From positions 124,001 to 188,000 of the forward strand of contig NZ_JAJERB010000006.1 in assembly GCF_020685205.1 (NCBI RefSeq): a DNA stretch of 64,000 bases. Direction: 5' to 3'. A model generated the notes under the pieces. It saw only the letters and a list, made by a program, of their open reading frames with translations. It did not search any database and was not told the DNA's origin. The translations under genes were made by a program, and so were the position numbers. The DNA comes from Hymenobacter translucens (GTDB lineage: Bacteria; Bacteroidota; Bacteroidia; Cytophagales; Hymenobacteraceae). Shown piece after piece: positions 17,090 to 25,519 of this stretch. Every line of letters begins with the position of its first letter. Position 1 is the stretch's first letter.

Positions 17090-18022
17090 ATGAATCTGCA
17101 CTCTATCCGCCGCGGCGCCGGCCGCCCTCTGCTTCTGGTTCATGGCATCGGCGGCAGCTGGCGCTCCTGGAATACCATCCTCGACACGCTGGCCGCTGAG
17201 CGTGACGTAGTGGCGGTGGACCTGCCCGGACATGGCAAATCGGCGCCCCTAGCCGGGGAGCACACCGTCGCTACTATGGCCGACGCCCTGACCAGCTTTC
17301 TGACCGAGCAGAACCTGCTGGGCGTCGACGCAGTGGGCAGTTCGATGGGCGCCCGGCTGGTGCTGGAGCTGGCCCGGCGCGGAGGGGTGCTGGGGGCGGT
17401 AGTGTCGCTCGACCCCGGTGGGTTCTGGCAGGGCTGGGAAGTTCCGTTTTTCTACCACTCCGTCAGCATGTCGCAAAAGCTGGTGCGGGCCCTGCAGCCG
17501 GTCGTTCCGCTGGTCGCCGGCAACGCCGTGGGCCGCACGGTGCTGCTGCCCCAGTTCTCGACCCGCCCCTGGGCGGTGGATGCCGGGCAGGCCATTGAGG
17601 AGCTGCGCACGCTGGGCACCACGCCCGTCTTCGACGAGCTGCTCGACCGGCTGGCTTACGGCGAAGAGCAGCAGGGCGCCCCGGAGGGCAGCATCACTGA
17701 GCCCCTGGTTATCGGCTGGGGCCGGCAGGACCGGGTGTGCCTGCCCGCTCAGGCCCGGCTGGCCATGCAGAAGTTTCCGGACGCCCGCCTGTACTGGTTT
17801 GAAAGCTGCGGGCACTTCCCGCAGTGGGACCAGCCGGCTGAGGCCGTCCGCCTGATTCTGGCCGCCATCAGCCGGCAACCCTTCACCGACGACGAAATTG
17901 CCAAGCCGGAAAAGGCAGCTACCCCGGCGTTGTCCAGGGCGGCCGTGGTGGGTGGCGCCCTGGCGCTGTTGGCCGGGGGTATCTGGTGGCTGGCGACCCG
18001 GCAGTCAGACCACCGGGCCTAG
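17090..18022 (+). CDS. Alpha/beta hydrolase with C-terminal membrane anchor
   Basis: The product is 310 aa from the ATG at 17090. The hydrolase fold shows LLLVHGIGGSWRSW (oxyanion HG), DAVGSSMGARLVLELA (nucleophile elbow GSSMG, Ser), a late Asp in IGWGRQDRV and the catalytic His in ESCGHFPQWDQP. After the domain, about residues 283-302 form a single hydrophobic helix (AAVVGGALALLAGGIWWLA) with a short charged end, so the enzyme is probably tail-anchored with its body in the cytosol. The substrate is unknown. Confidence 0.88.
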   Translation: MNLHSIRRGAGRPLLLVHGIGGSWRSWNTILDTLAAERDVVAVDLPGHGKSAPLAGEHTVATMADALTSFLTEQNLLGVDAVGSSMGARLVLELARRGGVLGAVVSLDPGGFWQGWEVPFFYHSVSMSQKLVRALQPVVPLVAGNAVGRTVLLPQFSTRPWAVDAGQAIEELRTLGTTPVFDELLDRLAYGEEQQGAPEGSITEPLVIGWGRQDRVCLPAQARLAMQKFPDARLYWFESCGHFPQWDQPAEAVRLILAAISRQPFTDDEIAKPEKAATPALSRAAVVGGALALLAGGIWWLATRQSDHRA

Positions 18023-18043
18023 CGGCACTTCCGGTCAACCGGG

Positions 18044-19375
18044 CTAGTCCGTCTTCTGCAGCCGCTGAGTGCCCAGTACCTGCCCGTTGGCGGCCAGCCA
18101 CTGCACCAGGTAAAGGCCGGCCGGCAGTCCGGCAGTGGTTAGCTGATGCTGTATGGTGGCGGCCGGCTGTCGGCGCAGCACCCGGCCGGTCAGGTCGGTC
18201 AGACAGAGCGTGGCGCCCGGCTCGGCCTGAGGCAGGGTGATGACCACCGAACCGGCGGCCGGGTTCGGATACAGGCCCAGCGTCGCTTTCTGGGGGCGGC
18301 TGGTCGTTGTAGGCCGGCAGAACACCGCCATCAGGTAGGTCCAGAGCTGATTATCAAACGACGACACGGCGAGCTGGCGCGGGCCGGCCGACTCGCCCTG
18401 GCGCACTACGACCAGACCCAGGCTGGGCACTACGTAGATTTTCTGGTCGTTTTTGCCCAGGGCCGCAATCAGGTCGGCGGGGGCGGCCGGAATCATCGGG
18501 CCCGAAAACGTAGCCTGAGAGCTGGGCAGCATATAGGACGGCTGCCCGTTCAGCCACCAGAGGTAGCCGTAGGCCCGGTTCATCGTCTGCGAGGGCGTGG
18601 TCATGCGCCGGAAGTAAGCCGTGTCGCGTAGCACGACGGTCTGGTCCCAGGTGCCGCGGTTCTGAATCAGCAGGCCAAACCGGGCCATGTCGCGGGCCTT
18701 GCTGTAGTACACATCGTCCACCCAGGCCCCGCCCATGCCGATGCGGTTACCGATTTTCTGGCGGGTGTACAGATTGATGTTCTGCCCGCTGGCATTGGCT
18801 ACCACATCCAGCAGGAGGCGGTAGGGGCCGGAGTGGTAGGCCCAGCGGGTGCCCGCATCAGTGCGGTAGATCAGGCAGGAAGCCTGGGTAGACTCATTGT
18901 CGCAGGGGGCCGACGGGACATCGTTGAGGCCGGTGGTCATGGCGAGTTGGTCGCGCAGGGTGATCAGCTTCTCCTTGGCCCGGGGTGCCGACGTCCAGCG
19001 CGGACCCAGGAAACGAGTCGTGCTGTCCGTCAGGCTGACCAGCCCTTCCTGCTGGGCAATGCCGACGAGAGTTGCGGTGAGCGTCTTGCCGGCCGAGGCC
19101 CAGTACCAGAGCGAATCCCGGGTGTAGGTGCCGTAGTAGCGCTCCACCACGATCTTACCGTCCTTGAGGAGGATAAACGACTTGGTTTGCTTGCGGCCCA
19201 GGAAGCTGAGCAGAGAGTCGAGCTGGGGCTGGCACCAGCCCAGCTGCTGGGGCGAGGTGGTACTCCAGGTACCGGTGGCCGGCAGAGGTGGAAAGTAAAG
19301 CGGGGCGGACTGGGCGCGGCCCAGGCGGGGCAGGACGAGCAGGACCAGTAAAACGGCGAAGTAAAGTTTCCGCAT
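18044..19375 (-). CDS. Secreted serine hydrolase (beta-lactamase class C family) with T9SS sorting domain
   Basis: The product is 443 aa. The signal peptide ends near GRAQ. The serine hydrolase domain has the SxxK motif Ser94-Ala-Gly-Lys97 (YWASAGKTLTATL) and the second-motif Tyr in WAYHSGPYRLL. The third motif (KTG-like) is not obvious. The last 80 residues are a T9SS type A sorting domain (LGLYPNPAAGS, then GLPAGLYLVQW). It is probably an esterase or peptidase of class C fold at the surface rather than an antibiotic-resistance enzyme. Confidence 0.9.
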   Translation of the reverse strand: MRKLYFAVLLVLLVLPRLGRAQSAPLYFPPLPATGTWSTTSPQQLGWCQPQLDSLLSFLGRKQTKSFILLKDGKIVVERYYGTYTRDSLWYWASAGKTLTATLVGIAQQEGLVSLTDSTTRFLGPRWTSAPRAKEKLITLRDQLAMTTGLNDVPSAPCDNESTQASCLIYRTDAGTRWAYHSGPYRLLLDVVANASGQNINLYTRQKIGNRIGMGGAWVDDVYYSKARDMARFGLLIQNRGTWDQTVVLRDTAYFRRMTTPSQTMNRAYGYLWWLNGQPSYMLPSSQATFSGPMIPAAPADLIAALGKNDQKIYVVPSLGLVVVRQGESAGPRQLAVSSFDNQLWTYLMAVFCRPTTTSRPQKATLGLYPNPAAGSVVITLPQAEPGATLCLTDLTGRVLRRQPAATIQHQLTTAGLPAGLYLVQWLAANGQVLGTQRLQKTD

Positions 19376-19484
19376 GGGGGCAGGTTTTGCGTACGGGAGG
19401 TTGGACGCCGCCGCTACCGCTGCGTTTAACCGGACCAGCTACAAATATGCTGAAACCACTCTATTTGCCCTAATTTGCCTTTCT

Positions 19485-20411
19485 ATGGCTGATTTTACCC
19501 CATCGCCCGGGGTGCGGGGCCGGCTGGCGCCCACGCCCAGCGGGTTTCTGCACCTGGGCAATGCTGTCAACTTCGTGCTGACCTGGCTGCTGGTGCGCCG
19601 CGCCCACGGGCAGCTCCACCTGCGCATCGACGACCTCGACCGGCCCCGCCTGCGTCCGGCCTACCTGGAAAATATCTTTGAAACCATCAGGTGGCTCGGC
19701 CTCGACTACGACACCGGCCCGGGTGGCCCTACCGATTTCGAGCAGCAGTACTCCCAGCTCCGGCACCTAAACGAATACGAGGCGTTTCTGCAGCAGCTGC
19801 GCCAAAAACCAGGCTTGCTCTACGCCTGCACCTGCTCCCGCACCCAGCTGCTGGCCCGCGCCGCCCACACAACAGCCGACTGCTGCAACCAGGAGCAGGC
19901 CTGGGCCGACCCGCAGGCGGCCTGGCGGGCACGCCTGCCCCCGAATCTGGTAGTCCAGTTTCCGGACCTGTGGCACGGCCCGGTGTCGGTGACCCTGCCC
20001 GAGGTGATGGGTGACTTTGTGGTGCGCAAAAAGGACAGCAGCCCGGCCTACCAGATCGGCTCCATCCTCGACGATTTACGGCTGGGCACCACGCTTATCG
20101 TGCGTGGCCACGACCTGCTGCCGAGCACGGCCGCCCAGCTGTTTCTGGCCGGTCAGACGCCCGAAACCGCCGCCTACGCCCGGACGCAGTTTATCCACCA
20201 TCCGCTGTTGACAACTCCCGCCGGCCAAAAGCTTTCCAAATCCCAGCAGCAGGCCGGGGACCGGGGCATTATCGACGAAGCCGACTCGCCCCGGGTAGTG
20301 TACGAGGCCGTGGCCCGGCTGCTGCGCCTGCCTGCCACCCAGGTCTTCACCCTCACCGATCTGCAACTTTTGTTTGAAGACTCCGGCCGGCTGATAACGG
20401 TGGGGATGTAA
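19485..20411 (+). CDS. gluQ: Glutamyl-Q tRNA(Asp) synthetase
   Basis: The product is 308 aa from the ATG at 19485. It matches the catalytic half of glutamyl-tRNA synthetase without the anticodon-binding domain. The HIGH-like motif is PTPSGFLHLGN (residues 17-26), and KLSKS occurs near residue 248. A zinc site is suggested by Cys115, Cys117 and Cys133/134 (ACTCSRT, ADCCN). The enzyme glutamylates queuosine at position 34 of tRNA(Asp). Length excludes a full GltX. It converges on endonuclease V, with a heptamer repeat between them. Confidence 0.9.
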   Translation: MADFTPSPGVRGRLAPTPSGFLHLGNAVNFVLTWLLVRRAHGQLHLRIDDLDRPRLRPAYLENIFETIRWLGLDYDTGPGGPTDFEQQYSQLRHLNEYEAFLQQLRQKPGLLYACTCSRTQLLARAAHTTADCCNQEQAWADPQAAWRARLPPNLVVQFPDLWHGPVSVTLPEVMGDFVVRKKDSSPAYQIGSILDDLRLGTTLIVRGHDLLPSTAAQLFLAGQTPETAAYARTQFIHHPLLTTPAGQKLSKSQQQAGDRGIIDEADSPRVVYEAVARLLRLPATQVFTLTDLQLLFEDSGRLITVGM

Positions 20412-20419
20412 CGTTATTC

Positions 20420-20495
20420 GTTGTCCGTTGTTAGTTGTTAGTTGTCAGGTCGTTTTTTGCTGACAACGGACAACGGACAACAAACGACGGACAAC
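20420..20495. repeat. Facing heptamer-repeat arms between convergent genes (site C)
   Basis: Left arm 20420-20448 is built of GTTGTCC, GTTGTTA, GTTGTTA, GTTGTCA units; right arm 20460-20495 of ACAACGG, ACAACGG, ACAACAA, ACGACGG, ACAAC. The arms are close reverse complements around a loop containing T6. It lies exactly between the gluQ and nfi stops and could act as a bidirectional terminator. Confidence 0.75.
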
Positions 20496-21182
20496 TCATT
20501 TGCTTTTCAGCTCCTCCTTAAACTCCTCGGCCCAGTGGTCGGCGAGGCGGGTGGGCTCGGGCAGCTTGTAGCCGCGCAGGCAGGCCATGGTGAGACGGGT
20601 GGCGGTTTCCTGGTCGCAGCGGTGGCCGGGGCTTACGAACAGCGGGTTCACTTTATCCTTGCTGCGGATTACCTGGCCCAGCAGGTCGCCCTGCTTGTCG
20701 GTGAGCGGGCTGATGCTGCCTTTGGTGATTTCCGGCTCGGTGTAGACGCCCGTCAGCTTCTGCTTGGCAACCCCGAACGTGGGGCGGTCGAGTAATACGC
20801 CCAGGTGGGCGGCAATGCCCATGCGGCGGGGGTGGGCAATGCCGTGCCCGTCCACCATGATGACGTCGGGCTTCTGCCGGAGCTTTTCGTAGGCCAGCAG
20901 CAGGTTGGGCGCCTCCCGGAAAGAAAGAAAGCCCGGCACGTACGGAAACTCCACCGGACCGGCGTGCCACACCTTTTCTACCACTTCCAGCGTGGGGTAG
21001 CGCAAAAGCACGAACACCGACAGAATGGTTTCGGGCGTGGGAAAGGACGAGTCGCAGCCGGCAATGAAGGCGGGCTCGGTGGCCAGGGGCTCGAGGCGGA
21101 CCCGGGCGCGCAGGGTTTGCTGCTGCTCGGTCAGCTCACGAACCAGCTGCGGGTCAGCCGGTGGGTGGTAGGGGCGGTACAT
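20496..21182 (-). CDS. nfi: Endonuclease V
   Basis: The product is 228 aa. Endonuclease V cuts DNA one base 3' of deoxyinosine and other deaminated bases. Family motifs are present: IAGCDSSF (first metal Asp), YVPGFLSFREAP (with the catalytic Glu), VDGHGIAHPRRMGIAAHLGV (metal Asp and His) and FGVAKQKL. Length is normal. It is a single gene with its stop directly at the end of the heptamer repeat. Confidence 0.95.
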   Translation of the reverse strand: MYRPYHPPADPQLVRELTEQQQTLRARVRLEPLATEPAFIAGCDSSFPTPETILSVFVLLRYPTLEVVEKVWHAGPVEFPYVPGFLSFREAPNLLLAYEKLRQKPDVIMVDGHGIAHPRRMGIAAHLGVLLDRPTFGVAKQKLTGVYTEPEITKGSISPLTDKQGDLLGQVIRSKDKVNPLFVSPGHRCDQETATRLTMACLRGYKLPEPTRLADHWAEEFKEELKSK

Positions 21183-21239
21183 AGTGGGGCGGAACGTGTC
21201 CGCGTTGTACGGCCGGCGGGGCGAAAAAGCTGCTGGGAG

Positions 21240-21740
21240 TTACTTCACCAGCTCGGCCGCCCGGCCCCGCCCGTCTTTGCGCTGCCCGTTCAAGCTGAAG
21301 TCGAGGCGCTCCACACTCACGCAGCCGCAGCCCTTACTGGCCTTGGCTTGAATGTCGATGTCAGTAACGTCGAACTGCCGGCTGGCGGCCGGAACTACCA
21401 GGCGGTAGCTGCTTATGGGCTGGTTGGCGTAGGTGTAGCGCCGCAACCACAGCGAGGCGCCGGCACCTTCCGAAATGTACAGGCTCTCGAGGGTGCCGAT
21501 GGGCGGCAGGCCCCCAGGCCGCTGCCGCAGCGTATCGATGGTATTGGTGAGCGTGCCGGCGTAGCGGATCAGGTAGGCCGAGCGCACCTCGGCCCGTCGG
21601 AAGCCTTGCCCGCTGAGCGAGTCGGGGCTGAAGCGCAGCGCTATTTCCGCCGGCCCGTCGTAGCCGCAGTCGCAGCAGCCGATGCTCATCAGGCCGGTGG
21701 ACATGGTGCTCAGAATCAAAAAGGTAAGAATACGGCGCAT
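21240..21740 (-). CDS. Putative lipoprotein of unknown function
   Basis: The product is 166 aa. The N-terminus (MRRILTFLILSTMSTGLMSIGC) has a lipobox-like end followed by CDCGYDG. The rest reads as beta-strand rich with a CGCV motif near residue 140. I do not recognise the family. It is probably an envelope lipoprotein. It is the middle gene of three minus-strand genes but with 57- and 101-bp spacers, so co-transcription is uncertain. Confidence 0.75.
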   Translation of the reverse strand: MRRILTFLILSTMSTGLMSIGCCDCGYDGPAEIALRFSPDSLSGQGFRRAEVRSAYLIRYAGTLTNTIDTLRQRPGGLPPIGTLESLYISEGAGASLWLRRYTYANQPISSYRLVVPAASRQFDVTDIDIQAKASKGCGCVSVERLDFSLNGQRKDGRGRAAELVK

Positions 21741-21841
21741 AGGTAGCGGATAGCGGGGAACAGTAAAACTGGAAATAAAGGCTAATCAGGGCGCTCCCGG
21801 GTACGTCGGAAAGCAAGGTTCGCGTTACCGGGAGCCCCGCG

Positions 21842-23044
21842 CTAGTGAATAGGTTGCAGGGCCGGCTCCGACCCGGCGGCGCTATGCTCGGCGGCCCGCT
21901 GCAGCCGCTCCCGCCACCGCGGGTAGAAGAGCAGCTGACTTTGAATAAAGATCCAGGCCAGAATCATCGGCACGGCCTTGATCTTATACACGTCGAAGAA
22001 GTTTTCCCGGGCCGAATCCGGGAACAGGTCGGTGGCTACCAGGGTAGTGAATACGAAGACCAGCCCGAACAGCGGACCGGCCAGTGGGGTGCTGCGCCGG
22101 TACCAGATAAACCAGTACATAAAGCCCGCCACGGCAATAACGAACGTGGGCGACTCGGCCATCTGATTGAAGATTACTACGAAAATCGGAATCGAGGCCA
22201 CGTACAGGCGACGGTAGTCGGCCTCGCGCCACGCCCGCCAGTGAACCAGCGGCGCCAGCAGCAGCAGCATCCCGATAATCTGCACAATGCCCTTAGCCGT
22301 AATCGGCACCCCAAACCACGACTGCAGCACGCCCATCAGCGAAAGCTGAATGCCGGTCGCCGAAGCCTGCACGATGTCGAACCACGCTCGGTAGATCATC
22401 TGGAAGTCAGTCCACGACACCACCAGCAGGGGCGTGAAGGCCAGGACCACCGTCCAGAGCGCCGCCCACAGGCCGCTGCGGATAGGAGCGGGGTAGAACA
22501 GGAAAATCAGCCCGATGCCGATGCCGTACACTTTGATCAGCGCGGCCAGCGCCACGCACAGGCCGGCCAGCAGGTAGCGGCGTTTTTCCAGGTTGATGTA
22601 GGTCCACAGCATCAGGCCTACCAGCAGGCAGTTGGCCTGGCTGTTGTGCAGGGCCGTCATCATGTCCACGACGACCAGCAGCAGAAACAACGACTGCCGG
22701 CGCACGTCGGGGAACAGGCGGCGCCCGGCCGTGTACAGCACCACGTTGTTCAGCAGGTTCCAGCCCAGCAGCCCCAGAAAGTCGGGCAGCACGGCGAAGA
22801 CGCCAATGAACAGCGCGAAAACCGGGCTGTACTTGTAGGTGTCCTGGTACTGCTCGGGGTATTCGATGTACAGGTTCTTTCCCTCGAGCAGGTTGAAGAA
22901 AGGCTTGGCGAAGATCAGGTAGTTGTTGTAGGAGCCGGGGCCTTTCAGGTAGTGCTGCGCCGTTACCACCACGGTGAGCAGCAGGTAGAGGGCACCCACG
23001 AAGTACGGGTTGAGCAGAAAAGACCGGAGCCGGGCAGTAAGCAT
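21842..23044 (-). CDS. GT87/DUF2029-like membrane glycosyltransferase
   Basis: The product is 400 aa with about nine or ten transmembrane helices. The periplasmic loop after the first helix contains NYLIFAKPFFNLLEGKNLYIEYPEQYQDTYKYSP in pieces, the pattern of the GT87 (DUF2029) polyprenyl-phosphate-dependent mannosyltransferases. LHNSQANCLLVGLMLWTYI is a further family segment. It probably transfers a sugar from a lipid carrier outside the inner membrane. Acceptor and sugar are unknown. Confidence 0.85.
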   Translation of the reverse strand: MLTARLRSFLLNPYFVGALYLLLTVVVTAQHYLKGPGSYNNYLIFAKPFFNLLEGKNLYIEYPEQYQDTYKYSPVFALFIGVFAVLPDFLGLLGWNLLNNVVLYTAGRRLFPDVRRQSLFLLLVVVDMMTALHNSQANCLLVGLMLWTYINLEKRRYLLAGLCVALAALIKVYGIGIGLIFLFYPAPIRSGLWAALWTVVLAFTPLLVVSWTDFQMIYRAWFDIVQASATGIQLSLMGVLQSWFGVPITAKGIVQIIGMLLLLAPLVHWRAWREADYRRLYVASIPIFVVIFNQMAESPTFVIAVAGFMYWFIWYRRSTPLAGPLFGLVFVFTTLVATDLFPDSARENFFDVYKIKAVPMILAWIFIQSQLLFYPRWRERLQRAAEHSAAGSEPALQPIH

Positions 23045-23134
23045 AGAAATAAGCGAGGTACAAAGGCCAAAAGTAGAAGGAATTGCCGGAATCCGGCCCT
23101 CAACCCCGCCTCAGCCGGGCCCGTACCAGTGCCC

Positions 23135-23707
23135 ATGTCCAAGCCCCAACAAACCGCCAGCGACGGAACCGGCCCCCTCTTCGAGCGGCGCTACTACATC
23201 GACATCGAGCAGCCCGGCAAGTCGGCCGCCAAGCTGCTCCAGGAAATCATGTGCGACGTCGAGAAGTTTTCCCCCGACCTGCTGGCTGACTTCCGCAAGC
23301 AGAAGGGGGAGCCCCACGAGCTGCACGTGGATGACGAGTTTCAGATCCGCATCCTGGGCCCGTGGAACGGCACGGTGCGGGTGTCGGAAATCGGCAAGAG
23401 CTTTTTCGAGTTCGTGACCCTGGAAGGACACCCCGAGGCTGGCCGGATCCGGTTTTCAGTGCGCCGCCATCCGGGCCGGCCTAACACCATCCGGTTTCAG
23501 ATTCGGTCCTGGGCCCGCTCCCGCGACGGGCTGGTGGCCTTTACCTACGGCACGCTGGGCGTGGGCAAGCGGGTGCAGGAGCAAACCTGGCGCACGTTCT
23601 GCGAGCGGGTAGCCGCCCAGTGCGGCGGGCACCCGGCCGGGCCCGTCGTGGTCGAAACGGTGGAGCGGCCCGACCAGGGCCCGGCCAAGGTAGAGCGCCA
23701 TGCGTAG
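23135..23707 (+). CDS. DUF1990-like protein, first of tandem pair
   Basis: The product is 190 aa starting at the ATG at 23135 (MSKPQQTASDG). The same frame is open for another 1.3 kb upstream, but that part is antisense to the glycosyltransferase and has no coding character. The protein resembles the next one in having a G..W..RVSEIGKSFFEF- and RIRFSVRRHPG-like ligand-binding fold (START/SRPBCC-like). The 8-bp overlap with the following gene suggests translational coupling. Function is unknown. Confidence 0.75.
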   Translation: MSKPQQTASDGTGPLFERRYYIDIEQPGKSAAKLLQEIMCDVEKFSPDLLADFRKQKGEPHELHVDDEFQIRILGPWNGTVRVSEIGKSFFEFVTLEGHPEAGRIRFSVRRHPGRPNTIRFQIRSWARSRDGLVAFTYGTLGVGKRVQEQTWRTFCERVAAQCGGHPAGPVVVETVERPDQGPAKVERHA

Positions 23708-24347
23708 CCCCGGCCCCACGCCCTGGGAGCAGCACAAGGCCCGCCTCGACCTCTACGGTAAGGCCGGCTACAACTTCGACCTCACCCGCACCCACGAATA
23801 CACCACTGCCAACGGCTGGCGCGTTGACGACTACGAAACCGAGCTGCCGAGCGAGGCTCCCGGCCCGCCCGCCGATGCTGGCTCCTGGGAGGCCGCCCGA
23901 CAGGTGCTGCGCAACTACACCTTTCCGCCACCCGACCTCATCACCGGCATCTTCGTGCCCGATGCGCCCCTGGAGCAGCGGGTGATGGTGCTGCGGGCCC
24001 GGTTCCTGATCTTCACCTTCTGGTTCGGCGTCCGTATCGGCGGCATCACCGACGAGCAGCGCCCCACCGAGGCGGGCCCTGAGCAGGTCTGGGGCTACAA
24101 CTACCGCACCCTGGAGGGCCATTTCGAGCGGGGGCAGATTGATTTCACCGTCCACAAGCACCTGACGACCGGCCGGGTGATGTTCCGGATGCACGCCTTT
24201 TCCCAGCTGGGCCGGATTCGGAACCCGTTCTACTGGATCGGCTTTCGCCTGTTCGGCCGGATGCTGCAGCGCCGCTTCGCCCGGGAGTCGCTGCGCCGGA
24301 TGCGCGAGCAGGTGGCTGAGGCGCTTGGGAAATCAGCTGTTAGCTAG
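23700..24347 (+). CDS. DUF1990 family protein, second of tandem pair
   Basis: The product is 215 aa. The C-terminal half shows the DUF1990 signature: WGYNYRTLEGHFERGQIDFTV in pieces, then FRMHAFSQLGRIRNPFYWIGF and a RRFARESLRRMRE helix. Its start overlaps the previous gene by 8 bp. Its last codons and stop lie inside a heptamer repeat (24334-24374). Function is not established for the family. Confidence 0.85.
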   Translation: MRSPGPTPWEQHKARLDLYGKAGYNFDLTRTHEYTTANGWRVDDYETELPSEAPGPPADAGSWEAARQVLRNYTFPPPDLITGIFVPDAPLEQRVMVLRARFLIFTFWFGVRIGGITDEQRPTEAGPEQVWGYNYRTLEGHFERGQIDFTVHKHLTTGRVMFRMHAFSQLGRIRNPFYWIGFRLFGRMLQRRFARESLRRMREQVAEALGKSAVS

Positions 24348-24374
24348 TAGCTGATGGCTGGTAGTCAGGTGAGA
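24334..24374. repeat. Heptamer repeat, single arm (site D)
   Basis: Five imperfect seven-base units AGCTGTT, AGCTAGT, AGCTGAT, GGCTGGT, AGTCAGG in tandem. The stop codon of the DUF1990 gene (TAG, 24345-24347) lies within them. No facing arm is obvious. Confidence 0.5.
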
Positions 24375-24502
24375 GTAGTGGATAGTGCGACCTGCTTTTT
24401 TCGCCGAAGCCAGGAGCTGAATTAGTCCTTGCCGCCCAAGCTCGACCTAACTCTTTTCCGTTCTGGCAGTAGAAGCAGGCAGTACCACCCACACCTACGC
24501 AC

Positions 24503-25420
24503 ATGGGCAAATACGTCATCGTTATTCACGGGGGCGCGGTCACCACTGACCCGTCAAGCATTCCACCGGAAAAAGAAGCCAAGCTGAAAGCCGGCCTGGA
24601 AGCCGCGCTAAACGCAGGCTGGGAAATCCTGAACCGCGGCGGCGCCGCCCTCGATGCAGTCGAAGCGGCCGTCATGAGCATGGAGGACAATGAGCTGTTC
24701 AACGCCGGACGCGGGGGCATGTTCAACCTGAACGGCGAAGTGGAGACCGAATCCTCCATCATGGACGGACAGACCCTGCGCGGCGGGGCCGTTAGCGGTC
24801 TGAAGCTCATCAAGAACCCGGTTAAGCTGGCCCGCCTCGTGATGGAGAAGTGCAAGCATACCTTTCTCACCGCCGAGGGTGCCCACGAGTTTGCCTTGTC
24901 CCAGGGCCTGACGCTGCAGGACCCGAGCTACTTCAAGACTGACGAGCAGCGGGACGAATGGATGGAAATCCTGCACGATGCAGACGTTGAGCACGCCAAC
25001 AAGCACGACACGGTGGGCGCCGTAGCCCTCGACCAGCACGGCAACCTGGCCGTGGCCACCTCCACCGGCGGCATTGAGGGCAAGCTGCGGGGCCGGGTGG
25101 GCGACAGCTGCATCTACGGGGGCGGCTCCTACGCCAACAATGAGGTATGCGCCGCGTCCTGCACCGGCGACGGGGAAATCATCATGCTGGCCGCCTGCGC
25201 CCACGAGGTGTATGCCCTGCGCAAGTACAAGAAGCTTTCCATCGACAAAGCAGCCCGCGAAGCCGTGGGAATGTACGCCGATAAGTTGCAGGGCGACCGG
25301 GGTATCATCGCCCTCGACCCTCAGGGAAATATCGCCATCGAATCCAACACCAACGTCTTCCGGCGCGCCTTCCGCGTTGAGGAGGAGGAGCCCTTCGTGG
25401 ACATCTGGATGGACAAATAA
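24503..25420 (+). CDS. iaaA: Isoaspartyl peptidase / L-asparaginase (plant type)
   Basis: The product is 305 aa, an Ntn-hydrolase made as a precursor that cleaves itself before Thr170 (KHDTVGAVALD), which becomes the catalytic nucleophile. It removes isoaspartyl residues from damaged peptides and hydrolyses asparagine. Supporting motifs are VIHGGA at the start, NAGRGGMFNLNGEVE, and ATSTGG with GRVGDSCIYGGGSYAN for substrate binding. Length is normal. It is a single gene ended by a strong terminator. Confidence 0.93.
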   Translation: MGKYVIVIHGGAVTTDPSSIPPEKEAKLKAGLEAALNAGWEILNRGGAALDAVEAAVMSMEDNELFNAGRGGMFNLNGEVETESSIMDGQTLRGGAVSGLKLIKNPVKLARLVMEKCKHTFLTAEGAHEFALSQGLTLQDPSYFKTDEQRDEWMEILHDADVEHANKHDTVGAVALDQHGNLAVATSTGGIEGKLRGRVGDSCIYGGGSYANNEVCAASCTGDGEIIMLAACAHEVYALRKYKKLSIDKAAREAVGMYADKLQGDRGIIALDPQGNIAIESNTNVFRRAFRVEEEEPFVDIWMDK

Positions 25421-25454
25421 GCCACAGCAGCCCAAGCGCAGGTTGAAGCTAATA

Positions 25455-25506
25455 CGAAAAAAAGCCCCGGTCATCAGCTGTTCAGGCTGACTCCCGGGGC
25501 TTTTTG
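25455..25506. terminator. Bidirectional intrinsic terminator
   Basis: GCCCCGG / CCGGGGC outer stem with an inner TCAGC / GCTGA pairing, A7 on the left and T5 on the right, between the converging isoaspartyl peptidase and T9SS genes. Confidence 0.85.
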
Positions 25507-25519
25507 CAGCATAAATAGG

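Noticed and set aside
18044..19375. Class C beta-lactamase as an antibiotic resistance gene
   Set aside because: Only the SxxK and a Tyr motif are clear, and the T9SS tail and overall sequence fit surface esterase/peptidase relatives better.
21845..23134. A very long plus-strand frame running into the DUF1990-like gene
   Set aside because: It lies entirely opposite the GT87 gene and has no protein-like composition; only the part from the ATG at 23135 reads as real protein.
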